Below are positions 9,098 to 17,599 of a DNA stretch of 64,000 nt, piece after piece. The notes beneath the pieces were generated by a model. That model did no database searches and was not told the origin of the DNA. It saw only the letters and a list, made by a program, of their open reading frames with translations. Origin of the DNA: an uncultured Isosphaeraceae bacterium (GTDB taxonomy: Bacteria > Planctomycetota > Planctomycetia > Isosphaerales > Isosphaeraceae); the NCBI GenBank assembly GCA_945957605.1, contig CAMFLR010000002.1:358197-422196 (forward strand), in the 5' to 3' direction. The translations under genes were made by a program, and so were the position numbers. Each line of letters begins with the position of its first letter. The first letter of the stretch is position 1.

Positions 9098-10009
9098 TCA
9101 GGCTGCGACTTCGCTGGGCTCGACGGCCACGATCGTCAGGCCGTAGCGATCGGCGAGTGCGACGACGTCGGGCTGGTCGATGACGATGGTTTTGTTCGCC
9201 TCGATCGCCAGCACCTTCGCGCCAGCCTTGTGGAGATTTTCGATCGTGGAAATGCCGATGGTGGGGACGTCGAACCGCATGTCTTGCTGGGGCTTGGCGA
9301 CCTTGACGAGCGTCCAGCCACCGGCTCGGCACAGCGTGCCCGCGCGTTCGATACAGCGATCGGTCCCTTCGATCGCCTCAATCGCGATCGCCGCCTTTTC
9401 CTTCACTGCAACCGACTGACCGACGTCGAGCCGGCCCATTTCCTTGGCGAGATCCCAGCCGAAAACGACGTCGTTCCACTCGGTTTCGGTCGGCTTCCTG
9501 CGCGTGAGAATGCCTTTGTTCACGAGAAGCTCCGGGCAGTAGTCGAGGGCTGAGGCGTACGTCATCCCGTCTTTTTCGAACTCGGCAATCACACCGAGGA
9601 GGATCGAGTCGTCGCGTTTGTCGGTGCGAAGGCGTCCGTACCACATTTGAAACATGCGGAAGTCGGGCCAGAGGCGAACGACGCGCATGGGGGTGTACAT
9701 GACGTTTTTCGTCACCTTTCCCGCCATGACGATTTGCTTCGCACCCTGCCGCTTGAACGTGCGAATCATGCCGCCGAGCTTGGTGACGCCGACGTACTGG
9801 AATGAGTCGCAAATCTCGGCGAGTACCTCGGGCGCTTCATAGCGAATGCCGACGCACGCGACCCGGTACCCCTGGCGTTTGGCCGCTTCGGCGAACAGGA
9901 TGGGGAACCGGCCGCTGCCGGCGAGCAAGCCGATGACTGGCTGATCGCTGCTTGCAACAAAGCGCTGCGATGGCCGCGTTCCGCCTGTCTTTGAGGAGAG
10001 AAGCGACAC
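9098..10009 (-). CDS. lpxI: UDP-2,3-diacylglucosamine pyrophosphatase LpxI
   Basis: This 303-residue protein matches the LpxI (DUF1009) family, which cleaves UDP-2,3-diacylglucosamine to lipid X in lipid A synthesis and replaces LpxH in many bacteria. The N-terminal domain begins with IGLLAGSGRFPILFAEAAKR, and GGMIRTFKRQGAKQIVMAGK and AIEGTDRCIERAG are the other family signatures. The C-terminus has the FDVPTIGISTIENLHKAGAK segment expected near the active site. The start is GTG at 10009, since no ATG precedes the conserved region, so the exact start is uncertain. lpxD lies upstream on the same strand, separated by a 152-base repeat element. Confidence 0.93.
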   Translation of the reverse strand: MSLLSSKTGGTRPSQRFVASSDQPVIGLLAGSGRFPILFAEAAKRQGYRVACVGIRYEAPEVLAEICDSFQYVGVTKLGGMIRTFKRQGAKQIVMAGKVTKNVMYTPMRVVRLWPDFRMFQMWYGRLRTDKRDDSILLGVIAEFEKDGMTYASALDYCPELLVNKGILTRRKPTETEWNDVVFGWDLAKEMGRLDVGQSVAVKEKAAIAIEAIEGTDRCIERAGTLCRAGGWTLVKVAKPQQDMRFDVPTIGISTIENLHKAGAKVLAIEANKTIVIDQPDVVALADRYGLTIVAVEPSEVAA

Positions 10010-10056
10010 GACTGTTGATCCTCCGTTGCTCGACTCACCGTTCCTATCGCCGCGGA

Positions 10057-10208
10057 GGGTGGCTGGGGCATGATGCCCCAGGCCCCAAGGCGACGAGAAG
10101 TTTCAGAATGGCTCTCACTGTTCCAAGCACAACTCGCTGCGCCGATCTATTCTTCCCCGTCTGAATTTGGCGCTCATCCCAAACTGGGGCATTCTGCCCC
10201 AGCCACCC
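10057..10208. repeat. Paired-hairpin inverted-repeat element, family A copy 1
   Basis: The element starts with GGGTGGCTGGGGCATGATGC and continues CCCAG (10057-10081). It ends with the near-perfect inverse, CTGGGGCATTCTGCCCCAGC plus CACCC (10184-10208). Each 25-base end is itself a hairpin, with stem CTGGGGCA/TGCCCCAG. The 100-base interior has no open frame. A second copy lies at 62679-62873; the inner flank of one end is also similar between copies. It resembles REP/BIME or MITE-like mobile repeats and sits in the lpxD-lpxI gap, where it may form RNA hairpins. Confidence 0.85.
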
Positions 10209-10214
10209 TTAGGC

Positions 10215-11312
10215 TCAGTAGCCTGTCGGGTCTTCGTCGTCGGCACCTAACGGCGGAGGCGAGGCCATGAGCACTGCAACCTGCGCCGAGAGTTCGCGAA
10301 GGTTTTTGTGCATCTCGGGGAGCCGGGCGATCATCTGGAAGATGCGCCGCTGCTCGCGAACGGGAATCGCCGGCGAGCCGAGCACGTTCTGGCCCGAGGG
10401 GACGTGACGATGCACGCCGGCCTGAGCACCAACGATCACCTTGTCGCCAATCTCGGTGTGATCCTTGATCCCGGCCTGACCAGCCATGATCACATAATCA
10501 CCCGTCTTACAACTGCCGGCCATACCGACCTGGCCGCACAAAATGTTGTGGCGGCCGATCTGGTTGTTGTGGCCGATCATGACGAGGTTGTCGATCTTTG
10601 TTCCTTCGCCGATCTTTGTGGTCTCGAACGTTGCGCGGTCGATGGCGCAGTTCGAGCCGATTTCGACGTCGGCACCCACTTCGACATTGCCGGTGTGCGG
10701 CACCTTGACGTGCTTGCCTTCGACGAACTGATACTTGAAGCCGTCGCCGCCGAGAACTGTTCCGGCGTGGACTTCAACACGATCGCCAAGCACGACGCCG
10801 GGATAGAGCACGACATTCGGGTGGAGGATCACTCCCTGCCCGAGACGGCAGCCTTCGCCAACGACGGCGCCGGGGTGGATCGTGCAGTTTTCGCCGAGAA
10901 TCGCACCGTCGCCGACGTACGCGAGCGGATAAACCGCGACGCCTTCGCCCAACTGGGCGTCCGGCGAGACGTAAGCCCGATGATGGACGCCTACCCAGCG
11001 AGGCCTTACGCTCTCGGTGAGGTGGGTGCGGACCTTGAGAAAGGCCGACATCGGGTCGTCGACCTCGATCATCGGCAGGTCCGTTTCGACCGGGCTGGGG
11101 GTGATCGTTTTGAAGTGGGGGCCGACGATCGCGGCCGAGGCGGGCGATGTGCGGAGCTGTTTCGCGTACCGTTCGCTCTCGACGAACGTGATATCGCCTG
11201 GGCCGGCCTCGGTCACGGGACGCGCGGAGCGGATGGCGACGCTGCCATCACCTACGACGCGTCCTCGAACGAGCGCTGCGAGTTGTTCGACCGTGGCGAC
11301 CATGCGCGGCAT
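10215..11312 (-). CDS. lpxD: UDP-3-O-acylglucosamine N-acyltransferase LpxD
   Basis: This 365-residue protein begins with the LpxD N-terminal substrate-binding domain (ATVEQLAALVRGRVVGDG and ITFVESERYAKQL) and continues into a left-handed beta-helix of hexapeptide repeats (AYVGDGAILGENCTIHPGAV and so on). LVMIGHNNQIGRHN contains the catalytic histidine, about residue 248. The family adds the N-linked acyl chain to UDP-3-O-acylglucosamine, the third step of lipid A synthesis, as a cytoplasmic trimer. ATG at 11312 (MPRMVATVEQL) or at 11303 is the likely start; both follow a purine-rich stretch. The longer open frame upstream looks non-coding. Confidence 0.96.
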   Translation of the reverse strand: MPRMVATVEQLAALVRGRVVGDGSVAIRSARPVTEAGPGDITFVESERYAKQLRTSPASAAIVGPHFKTITPSPVETDLPMIEVDDPMSAFLKVRTHLTESVRPRWVGVHHRAYVSPDAQLGEGVAVYPLAYVGDGAILGENCTIHPGAVVGEGCRLGQGVILHPNVVLYPGVVLGDRVEVHAGTVLGGDGFKYQFVEGKHVKVPHTGNVEVGADVEIGSNCAIDRATFETTKIGEGTKIDNLVMIGHNNQIGRHNILCGQVGMAGSCKTGDYVIMAGQAGIKDHTEIGDKVIVGAQAGVHRHVPSGQNVLGSPAIPVREQRRIFQMIARLPEMHKNLRELSAQVAVLMASPPPLGADDEDPTGY

Positions 11313-11768
11313 CCTTTCTTCCCTGAAAGGAACGGACTGGAACCGGGGCGGATGCGACCCTTTGGGCGGCTGTGCTTGCCAGGGGAAAAAGAACCCTGCG
11401 TACTTCAGCCTGCGATCCACACGTCACCGGCCGGTCTGGAACTGCGGGCGGATGTTAATCCATCGCACAATTCCCGACAAGTGGAGTAACGACGGTAGGT
11501 TATCGGCAGTTTTCGGAGGGAGTGTCCAACTTCAAACCTACACAAACTGGGGACTTTGATGTGACTGGGCAGGCGAATCGATGGGTCGGATATTCGGGAC
11601 TGTACTGATTCGGCAGAAAGGATGTGGACCTTTGTTGGGAGGAGATGAGCGCAGGGTGTCCGATTGGGGTGGCTGTGTGCGACACGATGTCGTTTGCCGC
11701 CGAGACCAGCAAATCGATTCGTGCGGGACGATCACTTAATCCATCAAAAAGCGAAGGGATTCGAGGCC
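11313..11768. other. Intergenic region, no gene seen
   Basis: About 455 bases separate lpxD (minus) and an exported protein gene (plus). Open frames cross it on both strands, but they are extensions or shadows with poor composition. It should hold both promoters. No strong palindrome was noticed. Confidence 0.4.
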
Positions 11769-12377
11769 ATGAAAACTCGACAATGGGTTGCATGTCTGGG
11801 TCTCGCATTCACATTGACGTCGGGCCTCGGTGCCTTTGCAGAAGTGAAACCGCCCGCCGTCGCTACCAACCCAAACATCGTCGATCGCCGAGAGCCATTC
11901 ATGGCGAACCAGGCTTATCCGGATATTCCGATCGAACCGTTGGCCATGTACTTCGGCTTCGATCCCTGGACGCTATTCGCGCCGCGACAGGTGTTAACAC
12001 GATCCCCCTTACGCCCCGAGCCGACTCCGCTTCACGTGCATGTTCACTCGACTGTGCCCGCGAAGAAAAGGAAGCGTTTTGAGGAAGCCGCCAAACGAAT
12101 CAACGACGCGAAAATTGAGGCGACAGCGGATCGCGTGCTTCATTTTCAATGGTTTCGCCGAAAACCTCCTGGGACCTTTCGAGGATGGAACGGACTGGTG
12201 CACGACGTATCAGCGACCGACGGCAATCTCCTGATCACCGTCCGCGTATTCGCGAGGCTCGATTTCGCTTCTGCATTTGACTATGTCGAAGAGGTTTATT
12301 CAGTCACCGACGACGGCATACGCCTCGTTGGCATGACCGGACCGCCGCCGACGTGGAACCCCACCACCTTTCATTGA
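11769..12377 (+). CDS. Exported protein of unknown function
   Basis: This 202-residue protein starts at the ATG at 11769, because MKTRQWVACLGLAFTLTSGL followed by GAFA is a clean signal peptide; the upstream part of the open frame does not look coding. The mature protein has a central basic/acidic helix (KKRKRFEEAAKRINDAKIE) and a C-terminal beta-rich part (VEEVYSVTDDGIRLVG). I do not recognise the family. It is probably periplasmic. The facing neighbour is a HAD hydrolase on the other strand. Confidence 0.65.
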   Translation: MKTRQWVACLGLAFTLTSGLGAFAEVKPPAVATNPNIVDRREPFMANQAYPDIPIEPLAMYFGFDPWTLFAPRQVLTRSPLRPEPTPLHVHVHSTVPAKKRKRFEEAAKRINDAKIEATADRVLHFQWFRRKPPGTFRGWNGLVHDVSATDGNLLITVRVFARLDFASAFDYVEEVYSVTDDGIRLVGMTGPPPTWNPTTFH

Positions 12378-12429
12378 AGAGGCGCACTGTAGGACCGTTG
12401 GAGCCGCTGCACCTGCTCCAAAGCCTCAA

Positions 12430-13155
12430 TCACTTCGACCGCGCAGGCCTGAATTCTGCCAGCGTGCGAGCAAGTTCGGCAAACGAAGTCAAATCGCCCG
12501 ATCGGCGGCCGTCGCGGGCGATCAGTAAGCCGTTCAGCCCGGCCCGAATTGGGCCATTCACATCGTTCTCGGGGTCGTCGCCAACGCAGAGCACGCGTTC
12601 GGGCGGAAGACCGAGCTGCGCACAGGCGTGCTGATAAAACGCCTGATGTGGTTTGCGGAAACCGACTTCCGACGAGATGACCAGCTTATCGCCGCAATCG
12701 GCCAGGGCCGGCAGACCTTCGACCACCCCGCGCAGCCGGGAGTCGAAATTCGAGGCGATGACGAAATTGATCCCCAGTTCGCGGAATGCGGCGATCGTGG
12801 GGGCGACGTCGTCGAACGCGCGCCAGGCGCTTGATGTGCCGAAATGGGACCAGAGCTCGTCGAACGCGCGGTCGGGATCGGGGATGTCCGGCAAAACGTT
12901 GCCGACGATCCTGCGCCAGCGACGGTATTCGGTTGCCTCGTCGGTCGCTAGCGGGCCAAGTTGCTCGTCGATCTCGTCCACCCGGAAAAACTGGTGGAAT
13001 CGCCGCTTCACTTCGAGCACTTCAACAACCAATCCCTGGCGCGCAGCGGCCTGAGCGTAGACGACCGCCACCGGCGGGTTGGGATCGATCAAAGTTCCCA
13101 CCGCGTCCAGGACGATCCCTTCAATATCCCCCCAATTCACGCCTTTGGTCGTCAT
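12430..13155 (-). CDS. HAD-superfamily hydrolase
   Basis: This is a 241-residue protein of the HAD fold. Motif I is IVLDAVGTLID with the nucleophile Asp17; the usual second Asp is Val19, as in the HDHD3/REG-2-like subgroup, whose 'DAVGTL' phrase this matches exactly. A cap follows, then motif II (FVIASNFD), motif III (Lys before PHQAFYQ) and motif IV CVGDDPENDVNG near residue 197. Such enzymes dephosphorylate small metabolites; the loss of the second Asp leaves the phosphatase activity uncertain. The 5' end abuts the stop of a doubtful small frame. Confidence 0.85.
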   Translation of the reverse strand: MTTKGVNWGDIEGIVLDAVGTLIDPNPPVAVVYAQAAARQGLVVEVLEVKRRFHQFFRVDEIDEQLGPLATDEATEYRRWRRIVGNVLPDIPDPDRAFDELWSHFGTSSAWRAFDDVAPTIAAFRELGINFVIASNFDSRLRGVVEGLPALADCGDKLVISSEVGFRKPHQAFYQHACAQLGLPPERVLCVGDDPENDVNGPIRAGLNGLLIARDGRRSGDLTSFAELARTLAEFRPARSK

Positions 13156-13273
13156 CGAGCCGTTTTCCTCTGACGGTCGTTCGTATCAATCAAGGCCGAC
13201 GCGGAGCCGTCGGTCCCCTTCCATTGTGGACGCGGCGCGCCGGGCGGATAGGCGGCCGACGACGATCGTTGCC

Positions 13274-13462
13274 ATGTCCGCCCAGAATCCCAACGCGCCT
13301 CAAGGCCGAAATCTCCGGCTCCATCCGCCGTCGGCCGGTGTGCCGTCACCTGCACGCGCCATGCCCGAAGCCCAGGCGCTCGAACGCCGCCACCGGCTCG
13401 ACGCCCAGCAACGTGCGTTTCAACGTGGGCAAGCCGCCGAGCCCACCCGCCGGCCAACTTAA
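13274..13462 (+). CDS. Possible small protein, 62 residues (doubtful)
   Basis: A plus-strand frame from ATG 13274 encodes a polar, Arg/Pro/Ala/Gln-rich peptide (MSAQNPNAPQGRNLRLHPPS... ending AAEPTRRPT) with no known domain. It fills the 313-base gap between the HAD gene and tsaD, both on the minus strand. A competing minus-strand frame (13152-13457, 101 codons) would end with a four-base overlap with the HAD start. Neither has a clear ribosome site, and both may be chance frames in GC-rich DNA. Confidence 0.25.
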   Translation: MSAQNPNAPQGRNLRLHPPSAGVPSPARAMPEAQALERRHRLDAQQRAFQRGQAAEPTRRPT

Positions 13463-13468
13463 CCCATT

Positions 13469-14545
13469 CTACCCATTTGTGCGGCCGGGGCGAACAAGTC
13501 CGGGGATGACATCGACATCAAAATCGGCGGTTTCGCCCCGAGCCAGCTTGATGAGAGCGACTCCGGCCATCGCCGCGTTGTCGGTGCAGAGCGCCATCGG
13601 CGGGATGAAAAGCTCGATTCTTTCGCGCTTCGCCATTTGTTCGAGCTTTTCGCGGAGCCGGCCGTTCGCTGCCACTCCGCCGCCGATGCCCAGCCGTTTC
13701 AGGCCTGTATTTCGCAAAGCCTGGCGCGTTTTGCCGATCAACGCGTCGACGACCGCTTCCTGAAAGCTCGCCGCCACGTCGGCCTGCGCCTGCTCTGTGA
13801 GCGAAACCGCATCGTTCTTGCCATCTTGGCCTTTGATCGCGTAAAGCACCGCGGTTTTAAGGCCTGAGAAGCTGAAGGCGATTCGATCGTCGTGCAAGAA
13901 CGAGCGTGGGAAGCGATAGGCCTTGGGATTGCCATTTCGCGCGATTTTCTCGATCAGTGGTCCGCCGGGATACCCCAGCCCGAGCAAGCTTGCGACCTTA
14001 TCGAAGGCTTCGCCCGCCGCGTCGTCGATTGTGCCGCCGAGTTGTTCGACTTCGAGCGGGCCTCGGCAGACAAACAGATGCGTGTGACCGCCCGACACCA
14101 CCAAGCCGACGCAGGGATAAACCTCGCGATCGGGAAACGCGAGCTGGCAGGCGTAGAGATGGCCTTCGAGGTGGTCGACCGTGACGAGCGGAACGTCGAG
14201 AGCCAGCGCCAAAGCTTTCGCGGCGGTTAGGCCGACGATGAGGGCGCCGACAAGTCCGGGCCGTGTCGCCACGGCGACGGCCCCAACCTGATCGAGCGAA
14301 ACATTCGCACGGCGCAGAGCTTCGTCGATCACCGGCATGATTTGCCGGACGTGCGCACGCGCGGCGATTTCGGGCACGACGCCGCCGAACCGTTCGTGCA
14401 AGTCGATCTGCGACGAGACGACGCTGGAACGAATGGTAGGGACGTCGCGCGGGTCGCCGGTTCCTTCCAGCACGGCGGCGCCGGTTTCGTCGCAGGTCGT
14501 TTCGATCGCCAGCAGCAAAACGGGTGTCTTCGCGTCGGACATCAT
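13469..14545 (-). CDS. tsaD: tRNA N6-adenosine threonylcarbamoyltransferase TsaD
   Basis: This 358-residue protein starts at ATG 14545 ([20 protein letters not shown]); ATG 14542 is equally possible. It has the family signatures AIETTCDETGAAVLEG at the N-terminus, the metal-binding HLEGH motif (VDHLEGHLYACQL), VVSGGHTHL, and GGVAANGRLREKL. TsaD transfers the threonylcarbamoyl group to A37 of ANN-decoding tRNAs with TsaB and TsaE and is nearly universal. The start overlaps the stop of the YyaL-type gene (TAATG), so the two are translationally coupled. Confidence 0.97.
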   Translation of the reverse strand: MMSDAKTPVLLLAIETTCDETGAAVLEGTGDPRDVPTIRSSVVSSQIDLHERFGGVVPEIAARAHVRQIMPVIDEALRRANVSLDQVGAVAVATRPGLVGALIVGLTAAKALALALDVPLVTVDHLEGHLYACQLAFPDREVYPCVGLVVSGGHTHLFVCRGPLEVEQLGGTIDDAAGEAFDKVASLLGLGYPGGPLIEKIARNGNPKAYRFPRSFLHDDRIAFSFSGLKTAVLYAIKGQDGKNDAVSLTEQAQADVAASFQEAVVDALIGKTRQALRNTGLKRLGIGGGVAANGRLREKLEQMAKRERIELFIPPMALCTDNAAMAGVALIKLARGETADFDVDVIPGLVRPGRTNG

Positions 14546-16620
14546 TACGAACCGAGCGCTCCGAGCAAACCCGCGACGCCAACCACAGGCGCGGCGCACG
14601 TCATGTTTTCGCAAACGTAAATCGTCGTGCGGTTGTCGCGCACAGGGCGATCAGCCAGGAGCGGTACGAGTTCGCTCGACGCCGATTCGCCGACCGGCCC
14701 CGGAACGACAACCTTGCTGGGCATAAACTTCGACGCGATCAGTTCGAGCACCGCGCGGAACTCACCGTCGCAGGGCGGCGAGATGATCACGAATTCCTTC
14801 TGTGCGCCAAGCAAGAAATCGAGCGCGATGAGCGCCTGGCCCGCGGCCGTCGGTGCCTTTTCCATGACGACCTTCACCGCTTCGAGCGCTCCTCGGCCGA
14901 TCTTCGCGAAATCGTCGCGGCCGGTGATCACGGCGAGACGTAACAACGCCGTCGCGGCCATTGAATTGGCGGCGGGTGTCGCGTTGTCGTACAGCTCTTT
15001 CGTGCGGGTGATCAGTTCTTCGTGGCTGCTTCCAGTGTAGAAGAAATTGCCGGCCGCTGTATCGAGAAACTCGCGAATCATCACGTCGGCGAGTCTCACG
15101 GCCGCTTCGAGCCAGCGCGGTTCGCCGCAGGTTTCGAACAAGCGAGTAAGGCCATCGATGAGGTTTGCATAGTCGTCGAGATAACCGTTCAGCTTGGCTC
15201 GGCCGTCGCGAATGCTGTGCAACAGCAGGCCGTCGTCGGTGATCATATGACTGAGCAAGTAATCGGCCGATCGCTTGGCGGCGGAGAGATAGCGTTCGTC
15301 GCCCAGAATGCGTGCCCCTTCGGCGAGCGGGGCAATCATGAGGCCATTCCACGACGTGAGGATCTTCGTATCCTTGCCGGGCGGAATGCGGCGCTCGCGA
15401 ATCGAAAGCAGCGTCTGGCGATTCTCGGCCAGTTCGAGCCGCAGTTCGTCCTCTTTGCGTGAGAGCAACGCCGCACACTGGGCGAACGTCTTGGGCAAAT
15501 TGAGGATGTTCGTCTCTTCCCAGTTGCCGTGCTCGGTGACGTTATAAACGTACGCGAACGTTTTGCCCTCTTCGGGGCCAAGCGCCTTGATGATCTCGTC
15601 GAGCGTCCAGACGTAATATTTCCCTTCGACGCCTTCGCTATCGGCGTCTTCGGTGCTGTAAAACCCGCCGCGACGGTCGGTCATGCGGTCGATAATGTAG
15701 TCGAGCGTGTGCCGGGCAACGCGTGCCAGTTCGGAGTCGCGCGTAACCTGATAGGCTTCGAGGTACACGGTCGTCAGCAGCGCGTTGTCGTAAAGCATTT
15801 TCTCGAAGTGCGGCACGAGCCAGCGCTCGTCGGTCGAATAGCGCGCGAAACCGCCGCTGAGCTGGTCGTTGATTCCACCACGCCCCATTTTGTCGAGCGT
15901 GAGTCTGACCATCTGGAGCGGTTGTTCGTCACCGGTGCGGGCATATTGCCGAAGCAAGACGCGCAGGTCCATCGGATGGGGAAACTTCGGTGCCGAGCCG
16001 AATCCGCCGTTCTTGCTGTCAAATTGCCGGATGAGGGCCTGGGTGGCTCGATCGATCAGCTTCGCATCAAGCGCTCCCTCGCCACCGGGAACTTCGCTCA
16101 TCGCCGCGAGTTGCGCGGTCATCTCTTTGGCCGACGTCAGAATCTCGTCCTTGCGATCTTCCCACGCCTTCGCGACGCTTGTGAGCACGCGAGGGAAACC
16201 GGGCATGCCGCGAGAGTCTTCCGGCGGATAATAGGTGCCGCCGAAGAATGGCTTCAATTCGGGTGTCAAAAACACAGACATCGGCCAGCCGCCGTGACCG
16301 GTCATCGCCTGCACGGCCGCCATGTAAATGCTGTCGAGGTCAGGGCGTTCTTCGCGGTCGACTTTGATGTTGACGAAGTGCTCGTTCATGATCGCCGCGG
16401 TATCGGCGCTCTCGAAGCTCTCGCGCTCCATCACGTGGCACCAGTGGCAGGCCGAGTAGCCAATCGACAGGAAGATCGGCTTTCCCTCAGCCTTCGACCG
16501 CGCCAGGGCCTCGGGTCCCCAGGGGTACCAGTCAACCGGGTTATGAGCATGCTGGAGCAAATACGGCGACGTCTCGCCGGCGAGCCGGTTGGCGGGGAAC
16601 TTCGGTTCGGAGTGAGACAT
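14545..16620 (-). CDS. YyaL-type protein (thioredoxin-like DUF255 + (alpha/alpha)6 domain)
   Basis: This is a 691-residue protein. The N-terminal DUF255 thioredoxin-like domain begins with [20 protein letters not shown] and contains the CxxC site [14 protein letters not shown], with Cys58 and Cys61. The remainder is an alpha-helical barrel domain resembling glycoside hydrolases and N-acylglucosamine epimerases (SPATA20/YyaL family), with phrases such as [12 protein letters not shown] and [16 protein letters not shown]. The length is typical for the family. Its function is not established; a redox or sugar-modifying role has been suggested. It ends within the start codon of tsaD. Confidence 0.92.
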   Translation of the reverse strand: MSHSEPKFPANRLAGETSPYLLQHAHNPVDWYPWGPEALARSKAEGKPIFLSIGYSACHWCHVMERESFESADTAAIMNEHFVNIKVDREERPDLDSIYMAAVQAMTGHGGWPMSVFLTPELKPFFGGTYYPPEDSRGMPGFPRVLTSVAKAWEDRKDEILTSAKEMTAQLAAMSEVPGGEGALDAKLIDRATQALIRQFDSKNGGFGSAPKFPHPMDLRVLLRQYARTGDEQPLQMVRLTLDKMGRGGINDQLSGGFARYSTDERWLVPHFEKMLYDNALLTTVYLEAYQVTRDSELARVARHTLDYIIDRMTDRRGGFYSTEDADSEGVEGKYYVWTLDEIIKALGPEEGKTFAYVYNVTEHGNWEETNILNLPKTFAQCAALLSRKEDELRLELAENRQTLLSIRERRIPPGKDTKILTSWNGLMIAPLAEGARILGDERYLSAAKRSADYLLSHMITDDGLLLHSIRDGRAKLNGYLDDYANLIDGLTRLFETCGEPRWLEAAVRLADVMIREFLDTAAGNFFYTGSSHEELITRTKELYDNATPAANSMAATALLRLAVITGRDDFAKIGRGALEAVKVVMEKAPTAAGQALIALDFLLGAQKEFVIISPPCDGEFRAVLELIASKFMPSKVVVPGPVGESASSELVPLLADRPVRDNRTTIYVCENMTCAAPVVGVAGLLGALGS

Positions 16621-16743
16621 ATGAGCGCCAGGGAAAAAATCACCGCGGTTCGATCGTCAGGTCGACGAGCACCTATCGTACCCGACCGCGCGACGCTCGT
16701 CAGCAAAAAGCGGTCGGTTTAGTCGATTGGGTCGTGTGCTTAA

Positions 16744-16875
16744 TTAATTTGAAGCCCGCTTTAGGGATTGTTCGTACGGTGAGTTCATCAGTCGGCGCAT
16801 CTTCAGGCTTTCCGAGTGCGGCCTGTGAAAGCGCATTGCAGCCGCCACGGGGACCAATGTTCGTTTGTTTTCCAT
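16744..16875 (-). CDS. Possible tiny cassette-type ORF, 43 residues (doubtful)
   Basis: The frame begins with ATG (MENKRTLVPVAAAMRFHRPH...) only 10 bases beyond the attC-like GTTAAGC at 16891-16885, where the gene of the next integron cassette would be expected. It is basic and unlike any family I know. No attC-like site is visible after its stop, so this could equally be the end of the array with a chance frame. Confidence 0.2.
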   Translation of the reverse strand: MENKRTLVPVAAAMRFHRPHSESLKMRRLMNSPYEQSLKRASN

Positions 16876-16884
16876 TTGAATTCG

Positions 16885-16964
16885 GCTTAACGAACAAGCT
16901 CAGTAGCCCCGCACCTCAGCGACCGTCTCGGCGACTGCTAGGAACACGGTCGCCATTGTTGGCC
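16885..16964 (-). repeat. Degenerate attC-like site C
   Basis: Read on the minus strand, the site begins with GGCCAAC (one mismatch to RYYYAAC), three bases after the stop codon of the gene at 16967, and ends with GTTAAGC, a perfect GTTRRRY core (16891-16885). The inner sequence next to the core (plus strand AACGAACAAGCTCAG) aligns with the same part of site A, AACGACAAACTCAG. The two arms pair poorly. Confidence 0.4.
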
Positions 16965-16966
16965 AA

Positions 16967-17488
16967 TCAGGTGCCGAACGCTTTCGATCCGGCGTACGGA
17001 ATCCACTGATGATGTTCATCGAACGGTAGGAAGTAATCGCTTTGCGCCAACCGATTCAGAAGTGCTTCGTGCACGACGAGCCCTTGCATTGCCCCGTCGC
17101 GGATCTCCTCGGCCCAATCATGATTGAGGTCCTCGAGATCCAGCAAGAAGTCCACGTCCCAGCCGACCATCGCCAGTTCGAAATGAGGGGCGCCTCGAAG
17201 CAGGTCGTAAAGGTAGCTACCCAGTTGCGACAACTGGGCGTCATTTAGCGGGATCCGCTCATGATTCTCATCGATCGCGACGCGGAAACCGACGTTGGCA
17301 GGAATCACCGACACCTGGAACTGCGTCGGCTGGCCATAAGGATAGCCTGCGAAAATCGGAGCATGAATTGTTATCTGGTATCCATCGATCATGACCCCGC
17401 TTGCCCGAACTCTCAACCAATCATGGAAGTTTTCGGCGTGCTGCTTGTTGTCGCCAAAATCGACGACGAGCCCAAACACAATTGCCAT
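16967..17488 (-). CDS. Cassette-borne protein of unknown function
   Basis: This is a 173-residue soluble, acidic protein starting at ATG 17488 (MAIVFGLVVDFGDNKQHAEN). An upstream TTG start would run through the attC core GTTAGGC, so it was rejected. It starts 13 bases after that core and stops three bases before the next attC-like site, the compact packing expected for a promoterless integron gene cassette. It has alternating beta and helical segments and no recognised domain; the phrase HFELAMVGWDVDFLLDLEDL suggests a small globular protein, perhaps immunity-like, which is speculation. Confidence 0.65.
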   Translation of the reverse strand: MAIVFGLVVDFGDNKQHAENFHDWLRVRASGVMIDGYQITIHAPIFAGYPYGQPTQFQVSVIPANVGFRVAIDENHERIPLNDAQLSQLGSYLYDLLRGAPHFELAMVGWDVDFLLDLEDLNHDWAEEIRDGAMQGLVVHEALLNRLAQSDYFLPFDEHHQWIPYAGSKAFGT

Positions 17489-17500
17489 CGGTGATTTACC

Positions 17501-17599
17501 GCCTAACGACAAACTCAGCGGACCGGCACGCCAAGATCACGTTTGATGATACCTGATGGTAACGCAGTAGGCCGGGTCCACTGCAGCGCGGAGTTGGGC
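17501..17599 (-). repeat. Integron-type attC recombination site A
   Basis: The minus strand reads GCCCAAC at 17599-17593 (RYYYAAC) and GTTAGGC at 17507-17501 (GTTRRRY), 99 bases overall. The inner arms are imperfectly complementary: plus-strand CTCAGCGGACCGGC (17514-17527) pairs with GCCGGGTCCACTGCAG (17571-17586), leaving single unpaired bases on one side. Such extrahelical bases are a hallmark of attC sites, which recombine as folded single strands. It lies between two orphan genes in the direction expected for cassettes read on the minus strand. Confidence 0.8.

Larger units (their letters stand above)
16621..16966. other. Gap holding the end of the cassette array and a doubtful small frame
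   Basis: About 345 bases between the YyaL-type gene and the first cassette gene. It contains the degenerate attC-like site at 16885-16964 and, just beyond it on the minus strand, a 43-codon frame at 16744-16875. I see no other gene. Confidence 0.4.

Noticed and set aside
10308-11489. A 393-codon open frame on the plus strand opposite lpxD
   Set aside because: The lpxD motifs on the minus strand are unambiguous, and the plus frame is an Asp/His/Gly-rich antisense reading of the hexapeptide repeats.
13152-13457. A 101-codon minus-strand frame between tsaD and the HAD gene, with a four-base overlap
   Set aside because: Arg/Gly/Ala-rich, no ribosome site or domain, and a competing plus-strand frame exists; not listed as a gene.
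15529-16722. A 397-codon open frame on the plus strand opposite the YyaL-type gene
   Set aside because: The minus-strand gene is a clear family member with a CxxC site; the plus frame has random-looking composition.
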